A stretch of 64,000 nt of DNA, taken from assembly GCA_002068415.1 (NCBI GenBank), contig MVZM01000006.1:1-64000 (forward strand), read 5' to 3'. The notes under the pieces were generated by a model. It had not been told where the DNA came from, did no database searches, and worked only from the letters and a program-made list of their open reading frames with translations. Shown here piece after piece: positions 39,061 to 48,004 of this stretch (the stretch's first letter is position 1; the number at the start of each line of letters is the position of its first letter). Position numbers and translations under genes: made by a program. This DNA comes from Tenericutes bacterium ADurb.BinA124 (GTDB lineage: Bacteria > Bacillota_I > Bacilli_A > ML615J-28 > CAG-698).

Positions 39061-39086
39061 AAAAAACCAAACGGTTAGTTTGGTTT
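39061..39086 (-). terminator. terminator of the yfcE-ytxK-ackA-DUF885 operon
   Basis: AAACCAAAC / GTTTGGTTT stem followed by a T-run, starting at the DUF885 stop codon. The 100 bp further up to 38993 contain the promoter-proximal region of the next gene and a direct repeat CTTTTCGTT. Confidence 0.75.
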
Positions 39087-41613
39087 AGTTGTGGTTTAAG
39101 TAGATAGGAATTTGCTCTTCCAAAATATAGAAAGGAGCCGGGCCAGTTAACAAATAGAATTTATGAAATTCCAAATCCGGGTTTTCATAATTTTTATCGG
39201 CGGCTTGGACCATGAAATTATCCTTTAAGGCCATTAATCGGTAATAACTGAAGAAATATTCAAAGAAATTAGTTGGTTCTTCAACTAGTTGATAATACAT
39301 TTCTTCGAGATCTTCTAAAGGCAAGTCGCCAAAATAAGTCGCCAAATAATTCCCAAAATCCGTTATAGAATCGCCGAAATAATTGATTTTAATATCCGCA
39401 ACACATAAAATGACATATGTTAAGCGTTTATTAATATTATATGCTTCAATGAAGTCGGGATCAACTTTGGTATATTTACCAACAAATTCTTCAACATAAA
39501 CGGCCCACGCTTCGGCGTAACTCGTAAAACTAAGGTATTTTCGTAAATTACATAAATCGCTGTTTTTTAAGACCACATGCTGCAATAAATGGCCCGGGAT
39601 GGACTCATGAGCGATTGTGAAAAAAGCATAGGTGGGATTTTCCGAAAAGGTGGTATTATTAACATAGATGACCTCCGGAACGGAAGCATCAATTGGCGAT
39701 AAAAAGTACATAGCTGGGGATGAATTTTCTTCCAGTGATGGATGAATAGGCTTAATATTGACAACTACCTCGCCAATACTTGGAAAATCATTGACATAGC
39801 TTTCTAAAAAATGATCATAGGTTTGTTGATAAGTTCGCGCTGGTAAAAAAGTAGGTGAATTAATGATATTAAATAAATTAGGATTTTTTTGGTAAATTCT
39901 CATCAGTTCGGCATATTCGGAATCAAGGATAGAACGGAAATAATTATAAGCTTGGCCAACCGTCATATTGGTTCCGCTAGCTTCCGTAAATAATAATTGA
40001 TAATATTCTTTACCGTTGGCAAAGTGCGCTAAACCTTCATTATTAGTGGCTTTACCTTTTAACTTAGCAAGCTCTGTACTTAAATATTCATAGGCGGGCA
40101 CAAAATGATTATTGATATAATTTAAATTGTTTGCCTTATATTCATCTTTTTCCGAGGCTGTTAAAAACGCTAATGTATCAACTTTATCATTAAAAACAGC
40201 AATTAAATAATTTTCTTCCGCATCGGCAAAAGTATCACATTGTGTTATGATGCCGTCAATTAAATAATCATTTAAGCCAAATCCTTGATTAGCACGATCA
40301 ACTTCAAAAGCGATAAAATTTTCAAAAGTTTCTTGGGTAGTTAATAAATAGTCAAAGTAATCTTGCAAATCTTCTTTGGAATAAAAATGATATTCCGCCA
40401 AAATAAAGGGTAGTTGTGCTTGATAGCCCAAATAACTTCCTAGTGGCGTATCATAATAATAATAGTTTTCATAAGCAATGGTTTTATTTAAATAATCCAT
40501 CGTTACATCGTAGGTTAATTCTTGTTCTTCAGTTAAATCAACACTTATATAGTACTCTAAACTTTCTTTCAAAGCTTTCGCTTCAGCAATAACGGTTTGA
40601 TGGGCTTCTAATGAAACATCGATTGCTTCCACTTTCCTTTCACCAAGTTCAAAATTTTCTGGATAACGAAGGAAAAAATTGACATTCACTGGGTCATCAG
40701 CAATCATATCAAGGAAAATATTTTCAATGAACACATCAAAATCTTCTAAGTCCGTAGGAATGGACACAGGTTTAATTTTAAGAGTAATTTTATTACTAAT
40801 GGAAGTTGATTTAGTACTGGTGGCGGTAATGGAGACTTTTCCGGGGCTGATGCCTAAAACTTTGCCGGTACTATCAACCGTCGCAATGCTTTCATCGGAG
40901 CTTTTCCAAACAACGCTTTGTTCCGCTTGGGCAGGCAAAACAACAGCCGTTAACTGTAAAGAACTGTCCACATCCAATTTATTTTGGGTGCTATTAATCG
41001 TAACTGTTTCCGGAAGAACAACAAGGGCTTTGATTTTAAGGGAAATAGAATTACTGATGGAACTTAATTTTGTGCTGGTGGCGGTAATGGAGACCGTTCC
41101 CGCACTGAGGCCTAAAACTTTGCCGGTATTATCAACCGTCGCAATGCTTTCATCGGAACTACTCCAAACAACGCTTTGTTCCGCTTCCGCAGGCCAAACA
41201 AGCGCTGTTAATTGTAAAGAACTATTAACATCCACTTCTTTTTGGGGGCTGTTAATCGTAATGGAGCTTGGATGAACAGTGGCAGTTTTAACTTCCAGCG
41301 AAATAGACTTACTGATGGAACTTAATTTCGTGCTGGTGGCGGTAATGGATACCGTTCCCGCACTGAGGCCTAAAACTTTACCGGTATTATCAACTGTCGC
41401 AATCGTTTCGTCGGAACTACTCCACACAACGCTTTGTTCCGCTTCCGCAGGCAAAACAAGCGCTGTTAATTGTAAAGAACCATTGACTTCTAATTCGCTT
41501 TGCTGGCTGTTAATCGTAATCGATTCTGGATTAACTGGGGTTTTTTCAGGTTTACAAGCCGTAACCAATCCCAATAAAACAAAAATAATTATTAATAATC
41601 TAAATTTTTTCAT
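39085..41613 (-). CDS. DUF885-family lipoprotein with three N-terminal Big_2 domains
   Basis: 842 residues. Lipobox VTAC (Cys20), then three nearly identical 86-residue Big_2 Ig-like domains (29-286), then a helical DUF885 domain to the end. The domain's zinc-peptidase-like motif HESIPGHLLQH is intact, so a cell-surface metallopeptidase or related hydrolase is likely; the substrate is unknown. Its ATG overlaps the ackA stop (ATGA), an odd coupling of a surface protein to a central enzyme. Confidence 0.85.
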   Translation of the reverse strand: MKKFRLLIIIFVLLGLVTACKPEKTPVNPESITINSQQSELEVNGSLQLTALVLPAEAEQSVVWSSSDETIATVDNTGKVLGLSAGTVSITATSTKLSSISKSISLEVKTATVHPSSITINSPQKEVDVNSSLQLTALVWPAEAEQSVVWSSSDESIATVDNTGKVLGLSAGTVSITATSTKLSSISNSISLKIKALVVLPETVTINSTQNKLDVDSSLQLTAVVLPAQAEQSVVWKSSDESIATVDSTGKVLGISPGKVSITATSTKSTSISNKITLKIKPVSIPTDLEDFDVFIENIFLDMIADDPVNVNFFLRYPENFELGERKVEAIDVSLEAHQTVIAEAKALKESLEYYISVDLTEEQELTYDVTMDYLNKTIAYENYYYYDTPLGSYLGYQAQLPFILAEYHFYSKEDLQDYFDYLLTTQETFENFIAFEVDRANQGFGLNDYLIDGIITQCDTFADAEENYLIAVFNDKVDTLAFLTASEKDEYKANNLNYINNHFVPAYEYLSTELAKLKGKATNNEGLAHFANGKEYYQLLFTEASGTNMTVGQAYNYFRSILDSEYAELMRIYQKNPNLFNIINSPTFLPARTYQQTYDHFLESYVNDFPSIGEVVVNIKPIHPSLEENSSPAMYFLSPIDASVPEVIYVNNTTFSENPTYAFFTIAHESIPGHLLQHVVLKNSDLCNLRKYLSFTSYAEAWAVYVEEFVGKYTKVDPDFIEAYNINKRLTYVILCVADIKINYFGDSITDFGNYLATYFGDLPLEDLEEMYYQLVEEPTNFFEYFFSYYRLMALKDNFMVQAADKNYENPDLEFHKFYLLTGPAPFYILEEQIPIYLNHN
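40756..41529 (-). repeat. three tandem 258-bp repeats coding for Big_2 domains
   Basis: Period 86 codons. Blocks such as TVDNTGKVLGLSAGTVSITA recur in all three units with few changes (third unit most diverged: VLGISPGKVSITA). High DNA identity of units 1 and 2 indicates recent duplication or gene conversion. Confidence 0.9.
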
Positions 41614-42800
41614 AAATTTGCTAACCTCACTGTATCCCGAGCGATCATCACTTCTTCATCAGTTGGAACAATGAAGGCTCGAACTTTCGACTCCGGTTTG
41701 GTAATTTCCTTAATCTTGCCACGAGTATTATTGGCTTCTTCATCAAGAACAATCCCCAAAGCTCCGAGGCGATTGATAATATCTTTGCGGAAAGAAATGC
41801 TGTTTTCACCAATTCCAGCCGTGAAAACAAGAACATCCAAGCCGCCCATATAAAGGTAATAACTACCAATATAATCAACAATCCGTTTATATTGGACATC
41901 TAAAGCCAAGCGACAGCGAGCATTTCCTTTCGCAACTTCTTCTTCCAAGTCACGGGAATCATTCCAAAACCCGGAAACACCTAAATAACCGGATTTCTTA
42001 TTCAGGATGGCTAAGACTTGGGAAACTGATAAATGCTCTTTATTACAGATAAACTCCACAATGGTGGGGTCAATATTGCCACTGCGCGTTCCCATCGGAA
42101 TTCCTTCTAAAGGCGTTAATCCCATTGAAGTATCAACAACTTTTCCGTTTTTAATGGCGGCTATCGAAGCCCCATTGCCAATGTGCAAAGTGATAACTTT
42201 TAAATCGGCCAATGGTTTTCCCAAAACTTCCGCAATTTTATGTGAAACATATTTATGACTTGTTCCGTGGAAACCGTATTTCCGAATATTGTATTTAGTA
42301 TACCATTCATAGGGAACGGCATACATATAAGCTTCCGGTTCCATCGTTTGATGAAATGAGGTATCAAAAACGGCGACATTCGGCACTCCAGGAAGAGCGT
42401 TTTGGAAAGCTTCAATAGCAATTAAATTGGCCGGGTTGTGAAGTGGCGCCAGCGAACAATAATCACGAATTATCTCAATAGCTTTGGGCGTAATTAAAGC
42501 GGAATCGGAGAAATAAGCACCGCCTTGAACAATCCGGTGACCAATCCCTTTGATTTCCATTAATGAAGCAACAATGTTTTTCCCAACTAAATCATTAAGT
42601 AATAAGTTGACGGCTTCGGAATGATTGCGAACGGGTAAAACTTGTTTTTGTTTATTACCATTTATTTTAATCGTGTAGTACGCATCTTCCGCACCAATTC
42701 TTTCAATAACACCCTCGGTAATTACTGATTCTTCCGGCATATTCATTAATTTAAATTTTAGTGATGAACTGCCGGCATTAACAGCCATAATTTTTAACAT
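41610..42800 (-). CDS. ackA: acetate kinase
   Basis: 396 residues from ATG at 42800 (MLKIMAVNAGSSSLKFKL; GGAGG upstream). Motifs: HRIVQGG, VFDTSFHQTM (catalytic Asp), HIGNGAS, MGTRSGNIDP and the end VPTDEEVMIARD. It makes ATP from acetyl phosphate. The ytxK-ackA order is that of Bacillus. It may also serve acyl phosphates from the Ptb pathway at 58398, which lacks its own kinase here; that is inference. Confidence 0.96.
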   Translation of the reverse strand: MLKIMAVNAGSSSLKFKLMNMPEESVITEGVIERIGAEDAYYTIKINGNKQKQVLPVRNHSEAVNLLLNDLVGKNIVASLMEIKGIGHRIVQGGAYFSDSALITPKAIEIIRDYCSLAPLHNPANLIAIEAFQNALPGVPNVAVFDTSFHQTMEPEAYMYAVPYEWYTKYNIRKYGFHGTSHKYVSHKIAEVLGKPLADLKVITLHIGNGASIAAIKNGKVVDTSMGLTPLEGIPMGTRSGNIDPTIVEFICNKEHLSVSQVLAILNKKSGYLGVSGFWNDSRDLEEEVAKGNARCRLALDVQYKRIVDYIGSYYLYMGGLDVLVFTAGIGENSISFRKDIINRLGALGIVLDEEANNTRGKIKEITKPESKVRAFIVPTDEEVMIARDTVRLANL

Positions 42801-42810
42801 TTTTTTCCTC

Positions 42811-43764
42811 CTATAATTTATCGGTAAATTGATCAAGTTTAGCAAGCAAAGTGGGCAATTGCGACTTTGATAGATTAGCAATCGGGAAAATCAATAAATC
42901 CCAAGCATTTAAAATGGTTTTTTTACCGATTAAAATACTTTTGCGTTGTTTTTCCGATTGGAACATCGTTTCCGGCAAAACAATTAAGCCTAGCAAAGTA
43001 GCCCAATTGTTAAGAAAATTTCTAAACAACTGAGCACCTGGTTGATTGAAAAAATCGTTGTTCACCAAATAGATAAAGTATCCTTGATCTTTGAGATTGG
43101 CAAGTTGCGATGAAATCGCTAAATAGGGATAATAAGTAATCTTGGTGGTGGCTAAGGGATGCGATGGCGGAACCGTTTTTTCATAAATGCCATCATCCAA
43201 GTCACCAATTTCCAAATCGACGAGATCATGAATCGGAGTCATGACATCTTGCCAATAAATCTTTAGCTCATTGTTTTGCAAATCCGCCCAACTAGCAGCT
43301 AATTGCACCAAAACGGGATTTAGTTCAATGCCGATTAACTCTTTGTCACCGGGAAAATGATTAGCAACAGTTTGTAATAAATTACTTGTTCCTAAATTAA
43401 TATCTAAAATGGTTAAACTTTGACCAGAAAACTTGCGATTGATGATGCGGGAAAACAAATAATTAACCGTATCGGGCGTCATCAATGACAATTTTTGATT
43501 CATTGCTTGATAAGCTTTAACGGTTAATAATTGCAGGGCTAAACGAATATCTTCTTGAGTAAAAGTTTCCTTATTGAGGGCTTTAGTGAGCGTAGTAATT
43601 TTTACAATCTCCTCATGGGGAAGATTTAATTCCCAATCATCTTCTAAGATAATTTCTTTAGTTTTGTGGAAGGCTTCTAAATAACTTAAGCCTAATTCAC
43701 TGACTAAAATCATGGCGATTTCATCAAAAAAATCAAAATAAAGCTCTGTTTTATTGTTCATCAT
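42811..43764 (-). CDS. YtxK-like class I SAM methyltransferase-fold protein
   Basis: 317 residues. N-terminal helical region, then a Rossmann methylase domain with motif I LDINLGTSNLLQTVA, as in type I-restriction-like N6 methylases. The catalytic NPPY/F is not apparent (GDLDDGIYEKTVPP at its place), typical of the YtxK group, whose function is not known. Position directly before ackA is conserved with Bacillus. Confidence 0.82.
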   Translation of the reverse strand: MMNNKTELYFDFFDEIAMILVSELGLSYLEAFHKTKEIILEDDWELNLPHEEIVKITTLTKALNKETFTQEDIRLALQLLTVKAYQAMNQKLSLMTPDTVNYLFSRIINRKFSGQSLTILDINLGTSNLLQTVANHFPGDKELIGIELNPVLVQLAASWADLQNNELKIYWQDVMTPIHDLVDLEIGDLDDGIYEKTVPPSHPLATTKITYYPYLAISSQLANLKDQGYFIYLVNNDFFNQPGAQLFRNFLNNWATLLGLIVLPETMFQSEKQRKSILIGKKTILNAWDLLIFPIANLSKSQLPTLLAKLDQFTDKL

Positions 43765-44212
43765 TAACCTTCATTATTTTTACAATTACCTCTGCTTCCG
43801 TTAAGTAAATAAGGGCATAGGTCGCACCTAATTTAGTTCTTGGAAAAACGGGCGAACCGGGACATAAAATATGAACACCTTGATGGTATAAATAATAGGG
43901 GCGATGAGTATGACCATGAATGATGATATCGCAATGATTCTTTTTGGCTAAGGCCGCTAACGAATTAGGATTGAGAGGGAAAAAGTGCCCATGAAATAAG
44001 TAAATTTGATGATTGCCAAGCGGAATAATGCGGCGCTTGTTTTTAATAAAAAAATCACAGTTTCCCTTGACTGTCACAAATGGCTCAAGCTCAAAGTCAT
44101 GGCGTTCACTGTCCCCCGCATCGAGAAACAATTGAGCTTGAGGATGTCTTTTCATTAATGTAGCCAAAATATCAACTTGTCGATGAAGATCACTTGTGAC
44201 TAGTATTTCCAT
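43751..44212 (-). CDS. YfcE/MJ0936-type metallophosphoesterase
   Basis: 153 residues from ATG at 44212. Calcineurin-like metal motifs: TSDLHRQVD, DAGDSE, KGNCDF (GNxD), FHGHFF and IIHGHTHRPY. Such enzymes hydrolyse phosphodiesters with Mn. An upstream ATG is excluded since the promoter -10 (44238-44243) lies after it. Overlaps ytxK by 14 nt; first gene of the operon. Confidence 0.88.
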   Translation of the reverse strand: MEILVTSDLHRQVDILATLMKRHPQAQLFLDAGDSERHDFELEPFVTVKGNCDFFIKNKRRIIPLGNHQIYLFHGHFFPLNPNSLAALAKKNHCDIIIHGHTHRPYYLYHQGVHILCPGSPVFPRTKLGATYALIYLTEAEVIVKIMKVNDEQ

Positions 44213-44237
44213 CGGAGCACCAACTTTTCTAGTGAAT

Positions 44238-44266
44238 ATCTTATCATATTTCAAGCCTTTTTTCAA
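44238..44266 (-). promoter_or_regulatory. promoter of yfcE-ytxK-ackA-DUF885
   Basis: TTGAAA (44266-44261), 17-nt spacer with TG before the -10, TAAGAT (44243-44238). Confidence 0.78.
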
Positions 44267-44312
44267 GCCATTCAATGGAAAGATACCGATAATCTTTTTC
44301 TAAAAAAGTAAA

Positions 44313-44341
44313 TTGTTAATTATACTTCCTTATGCTATAAT
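44313..44341 (+). promoter_or_regulatory. promoter of the flavodoxin-yidD pair
   Basis: TTGTTA (44313-44318), 17-nt spacer ending TGC, TATAAT (44336-44341). Divergent from the yfcE promoter. Confidence 0.82.
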
Positions 44342-44359
44342 CTTAGTGAGGAAATAAAT

Positions 44360-44842
44360 ATGAATAACACCTTGATTATTTATGGAACCAAGTTCAACTC
44401 AACGAAGAAAGTGGCCGAGATTATTAAGGACAAAACCCCTAATTCCACAATCATGAGTAAACTGGAATTCCGAAAACTAAAAAATTTAAATGATTACTCG
44501 CGAATTATCATCGGTACCAATGTCATCATGGGAACATTTAATGGCGCCATTAAAAAATTCATTCGTAAACACCATAAAGTATTAATTACCAAAACGGTTT
44601 ATGGTTTTATTTTAGGATCAAATATCGCGATGGCAGCCAAATATGAAGCTAAACTGCAAAAAATCACTAATGCCAAGCAAGTCGTCTTTGTTGGCGGAAT
44701 CATCAATCCCACACTTGCTAAGGGATTGTATAAGAAAATGATGGAAGGGGTATTGCTGTCCTTAAAGGAAAACAAGCAACCCGTTCCATCAATCAATTAC
44801 TCGATGCTTAACCAATTCATTAATAGAATAAATCATGAATGA
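44360..44842 (+). CDS. flavodoxin-domain protein
   Basis: 160 residues. FMN phosphate loop IIYGTKFNSTKKVAEII (T/S-x-T-G-N-T-like variant), then IIIGTNVIMGTFNGAIKKFI, as in HemG/Flavodoxin_5-type proteins. Electron partner unknown. One of only three plus-strand genes; overlaps yidD by 8 nt. Confidence 0.8.
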   Translation: MNNTLIIYGTKFNSTKKVAEIIKDKTPNSTIMSKLEFRKLKNLNDYSRIIIGTNVIMGTFNGAIKKFIRKHHKVLITKTVYGFILGSNIAMAAKYEAKLQKITNAKQVVFVGGIINPTLAKGLYKKMMEGVLLSLKENKQPVPSINYSMLNQFINRINHE

Positions 44843-45095
44843 GAACAATATGAATAAAATCCCCATTAAGTTAATCCGTTGGTATCAAAAAAGAAATTTC
44901 GAAAAAGGAACTCATTGTCGGTTTTCGCCAACTTGTTCCCATTATAGCCTCCAAGCTTACCAAAAATTCCCCTTTATGAAAGCATCCTTGTTAAGCCTTT
45001 GGCGAATCATACGATGCAATCCCTTATCAAAAGGAGGATACGACCCCGTACCCCCCACCCGTATAGAAAAATTATTTAAAAATGATTTCGAATAA
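44835..45095 (+). CDS. yidD: membrane protein insertion efficiency factor YidD
   Basis: 86 residues (or 81 from the second Met at 44850). Hallmarks CRFSPTCSHYSLQA and IIRCNPLSKGGYDPVP are intact. YidD proteins assist YidC/Oxa1 insertion at the membrane. It normally sits near rpmH-rnpA-yidC, so its place behind a flavodoxin gene is unusual. Its 3' end overlaps the convergent Ig-protein gene by 24 bp. Confidence 0.9.
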   Translation: MNENNMNKIPIKLIRWYQKRNFEKGTHCRFSPTCSHYSLQAYQKFPFMKASLLSLWRIIRCNPLSKGGYDPVPPTRIEKLFKNDFE

Positions 45096-46715
45096 ATTAA
45101 TGAAAAAACCTTTAATGACCTGCCATATATGGCTGAACCAATTGATAATTCTTTGCCATAGATTAGGATTAGCATCTTGCAATTGTTCATATAAACCTTC
45201 AATCACATTGACCTCGAGATCCATTTGATCATCCCCCACTCCCAGAATGATTTTATAAGTTCCGGGGGTGTTTTTATTATCCGAATATTCATCCGCAATT
45301 ACCGATACTACCGCTTCTTCACTAATTGCTTTGGTTTTAACCAAGACTTTAATAAAGTCTTGAACCCCTAAATGATTATCGCTTAATTCAATGGTGATTA
45401 CTTGCTGATTAATCATAAAAAGGGGGTGAACCACATCAGTCACATTGACCGTAATTGTATAATAGGATGTATTTAGTAAATTATCTTGACAGGAAAGTTC
45501 AATTTCCCAACTGCCAACGCGATTGCTGTTACGACTGTAATTGTCGCTTTCCACAACAATCTTGGAACTTACATTCCCATCAACACTATCAAAGGCGGAA
45601 ATCTGACTGATAATGGAAGCCAAAGTTATCGTCGTATTATTTCCTTTATTGATACTTTGGGGACCGGAAAAAACTGGTGGCGTACCGTCTTGGACCACAA
45701 CACTAACCGTATAAGTTCCCACATTATTCGAACTATCGCTGACCGAAAAAATAATTGTATGCGTGCCTAAAACATTATAATTACTCGAATAATTATCGGA
45801 AGAAACCGTAATATGATTAGTTAGCACACCATCATAGTTATCGGTAGCTGTTAAAAAAGACTGAAAATACGATAGCGGAACTAATGATGTTTCTTTAAAA
45901 GTATGACTGTTCTTACCACTAATGACAGGGTCGTCATTGTCCACAACAATGACATAAACCGTAAAATTCGTTGTGTTTTGACTACTATCCGAAACTTGAA
46001 AAACGATTGGATATTCGCCCAAGGTGTTTTTATGAGCGGTATAACCGTCACTATGGATGATGATGCTGGAAGTGATATCACCATCCACATCATCCATTGC
46101 AATTAAGCCGCTTTTAATGGTTGCTGCCGAAACGGGGTTGTTAACATCCGTATAGTAATAACCATTGTTCCCGGAAATGACTGGGTCATAGTTGATATCC
46201 GGACCTTCATAAATAACACTTTCTTCTTGGGTCCCCGGATAAGATGTACCTTCCCACAAAACAATATATTCATCCAGCGGATAAAAATCACAGGGCTCCG
46301 AACCATCATAAATAATCTCAAAATCGATGTCTAAATATTTAGTATTGGCCGGAGTCGTAAAGGTAATGGTCGAGTAATTACCGTCATAATGCGTGTATTC
46401 GAAAACAAAATCGGAAGTAATAAGAACGGAGTTGGCGTCATAAGCAGTTACTTGATGATTCCCGAAAAAAGTTTCCGTAGGAAAGGTTTGAAACAAAGTG
46501 TATTCCGTATTAGGTTTAACTCGGAAAGAATTGAAGTTAGATACTTCAAAGAAGGAATACGACCCACTGACATTAAAATTATCGGGATCTAAATAATTAT
46601 AGCCGAGCGGTAAAAATTCCCAATTAGGAATGTTTTGAGCTTTGAGGGACAAACTTGTCCCAAAAGCCAATAAAATGCTTGTAAAAACAAATAATAGTTT
46701 TGTAATTTTTTTCAT
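45072..46715 (-). CDS. secreted Ig-repeat protein (DUF5011/HYR-like domains)
   Basis: 547 residues. Signal peptide (MKKITKLLFVFTSILLAFG), an N-terminal beta-rich domain (about 25-165) with an ordinary jelly-roll look, then four Ig-like repeats of about 80 residues, each with a DxxDGxxT/V start and a G-x-(H/Y/W)-x-I-x-F/L-x-V-x-D end (LGEYPIVFQVSDSSQN, LGTHTIIFSVSDSSNN). The extreme C-terminus (WQRIINWFSHIWQVIKGFFI) is an aromatic amphipathic or membrane helix that could hold the protein on the membrane. No sorting motif. Function unknown, adhesion-like. Confidence 0.8.
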   Translation of the reverse strand: MKKITKLLFVFTSILLAFGTSLSLKAQNIPNWEFLPLGYNYLDPDNFNVSGSYSFFEVSNFNSFRVKPNTEYTLFQTFPTETFFGNHQVTAYDANSVLITSDFVFEYTHYDGNYSTITFTTPANTKYLDIDFEIIYDGSEPCDFYPLDEYIVLWEGTSYPGTQEESVIYEGPDINYDPVISGNNGYYYTDVNNPVSAATIKSGLIAMDDVDGDITSSIIIHSDGYTAHKNTLGEYPIVFQVSDSSQNTTNFTVYVIVVDNDDPVISGKNSHTFKETSLVPLSYFQSFLTATDNYDGVLTNHITVSSDNYSSNYNVLGTHTIIFSVSDSSNNVGTYTVSVVVQDGTPPVFSGPQSINKGNNTTITLASIISQISAFDSVDGNVSSKIVVESDNYSRNSNRVGSWEIELSCQDNLLNTSYYTITVNVTDVVHPLFMINQQVITIELSDNHLGVQDFIKVLVKTKAISEEAVVSVIADEYSDNKNTPGTYKIILGVGDDQMDLEVNVIEGLYEQLQDANPNLWQRIINWFSHIWQVIKGFFINLFEIIFK

Positions 46716-46764
46716 TATTTTCTCCTTTTCGAAAATAATTCAAAAAATTAAACACGCCAATAAA

Positions 46765-46792
46765 ATTATAACAAAAAGCAAGACGAAAACAA
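46765..46792 (-). promoter_or_regulatory. promoter of the Ig-repeat protein gene
   Basis: TTGTTT (46792-46787), 16-nt spacer, extended -10 TGTTATAAT ending at 46765. Confidence 0.7.
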
Positions 46793-46817
46793 CGAGAAAA
46801 TTTATTTTTCAAACAAG

Positions 46818-46845
46818 CAAAAAAGACTTACTTACGCAAGTCTTT
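46818..46845 (-). terminator. terminator of the nahK-like gene
   Basis: AAAGACTT / AAGTCTTT stem with an 8-nt loop and T-run; it overlaps the stop codon at 46828. Confidence 0.78.
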
Positions 46846-47916
46846 CAGGATATTTTGAATTATTTCTTCTAAATCCTCATAATCATTTTCAATCTCTTCG
46901 ACTAGTTTGAATTGTGTCCGCGCTCGATCCAAATTATGAGTTTCATAATGGATGCTGAAATAATTATCGCCTTCTAAATAATCCGTCAAAAAGCGCATTC
47001 CACACTCTAAAGTGATAATTCGCGCCGATTCAACTAAATTTTCAATCTCTTTTTCAGTTAGGATATCATGAGTTTTCTCTAAAAAACCTTGGCTGAAAGC
47101 TTCAAATAAAACATGATTAATTTTTACTTTACTTAAATCTTTTTCGTCCTCAAGGGCCGTCGATGCCCCGACACGAATAGCATCACCAAAATCATATAAC
47201 ACCGAGCCCGGCATAACAGTATCCAAATCAATTACACAAATGGCTTCATTGCTTCTTTCATCAATCATGATGTTATTTAATTTGGTATCATTATGAGTAA
47301 CACGGGTTTTGATTTCCCTCGTTTCTAAGTGCTTAGTAATGTTATTGACATATTCTTCACGGTTGTAAAGAAATTTAATTTCATTGAACACTTCCAAAGC
47401 TCTTCGTTTCGGATCTTCATTAACAACTTCTTTAAAACGATGGAAACGAGCCGGGGTGTTGTGGAAATTGGGAATTGTGATTGACAATTTTTCAATCGGA
47501 AAATCCATTAATTGCTTTTGAAAGGTCCCAACGGCTTTGCCAACCTCGAAAAATAATTCCGGGTTTTCCACAATTTCATAAGTTTTAGCTCCCGTCACAA
47601 AACGATAACAACGCCAATACATATCATCAATGTGAACATAGGATTTCGCATTAACAGCAGGAATGATTTCCAAGACAGCACGGGTGGGATCATTATTTTG
47701 TTGGGTGACGACTTCCCGAATATAATTGGTAACTAATTCAATATTGCTCATGACTTCACGAGGCTTTTTAAAGACAGTTGTATTTATTTTTTGAAGAATG
47801 TATTTTTCATCATTATTGGTAATGACCATATAGGTTTTATTAATATGACCATTACCAAAAGGAACCATCTTAACTGCTCTTCGACCAAATTCATACATAT
47901 CCAATACTTTTTGCAT
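46828..47916 (-). CDS. nahK: N-acetylhexosamine 1-kinase-like phosphotransferase
   Basis: 362 residues, close to NahK (about 359). GNGHINKTYMV, KYILQKINTTVFKKPREVM and TIPNFHNTPARF match NahK closely; the catalytic loop THNDTKLNNIMID and metal-binding VIDLDTVMPGSVLYDFGD are those of the aminoglycoside phosphotransferase fold. NahK makes GlcNAc/GalNAc-1-phosphate from free sugars in the lacto-N-biose pathway. The other genes of that pathway are not in the window, so the substrate is inferred from sequence likeness only. Confidence 0.8.
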   Translation of the reverse strand: MQKVLDMYEFGRRAVKMVPFGNGHINKTYMVITNNDEKYILQKINTTVFKKPREVMSNIELVTNYIREVVTQQNNDPTRAVLEIIPAVNAKSYVHIDDMYWRCYRFVTGAKTYEIVENPELFFEVGKAVGTFQKQLMDFPIEKLSITIPNFHNTPARFHRFKEVVNEDPKRRALEVFNEIKFLYNREEYVNNITKHLETREIKTRVTHNDTKLNNIMIDERSNEAICVIDLDTVMPGSVLYDFGDAIRVGASTALEDEKDLSKVKINHVLFEAFSQGFLEKTHDILTEKEIENLVESARIITLECGMRFLTDYLEGDNYFSIHYETHNLDRARTQFKLVEEIENDYEDLEEIIQNILKDLRK

Positions 47917-47995
47917 TTACTTATCGCTCCTTCAACTCGCCTACATATTATTGATAAATAGAAATCGTCAGTTAATTACTCTTTTGTAACAATTA

Positions 47996-48004
47996 ATTAT
48001 ACCA
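47996..48004 (-). promoter_or_regulatory. extended -10 promoter of the nahK-like gene
   Basis: TGGTATAAT (48004-47996), about 80 nt before the start codon, behind a long T tract. Confidence 0.65.
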
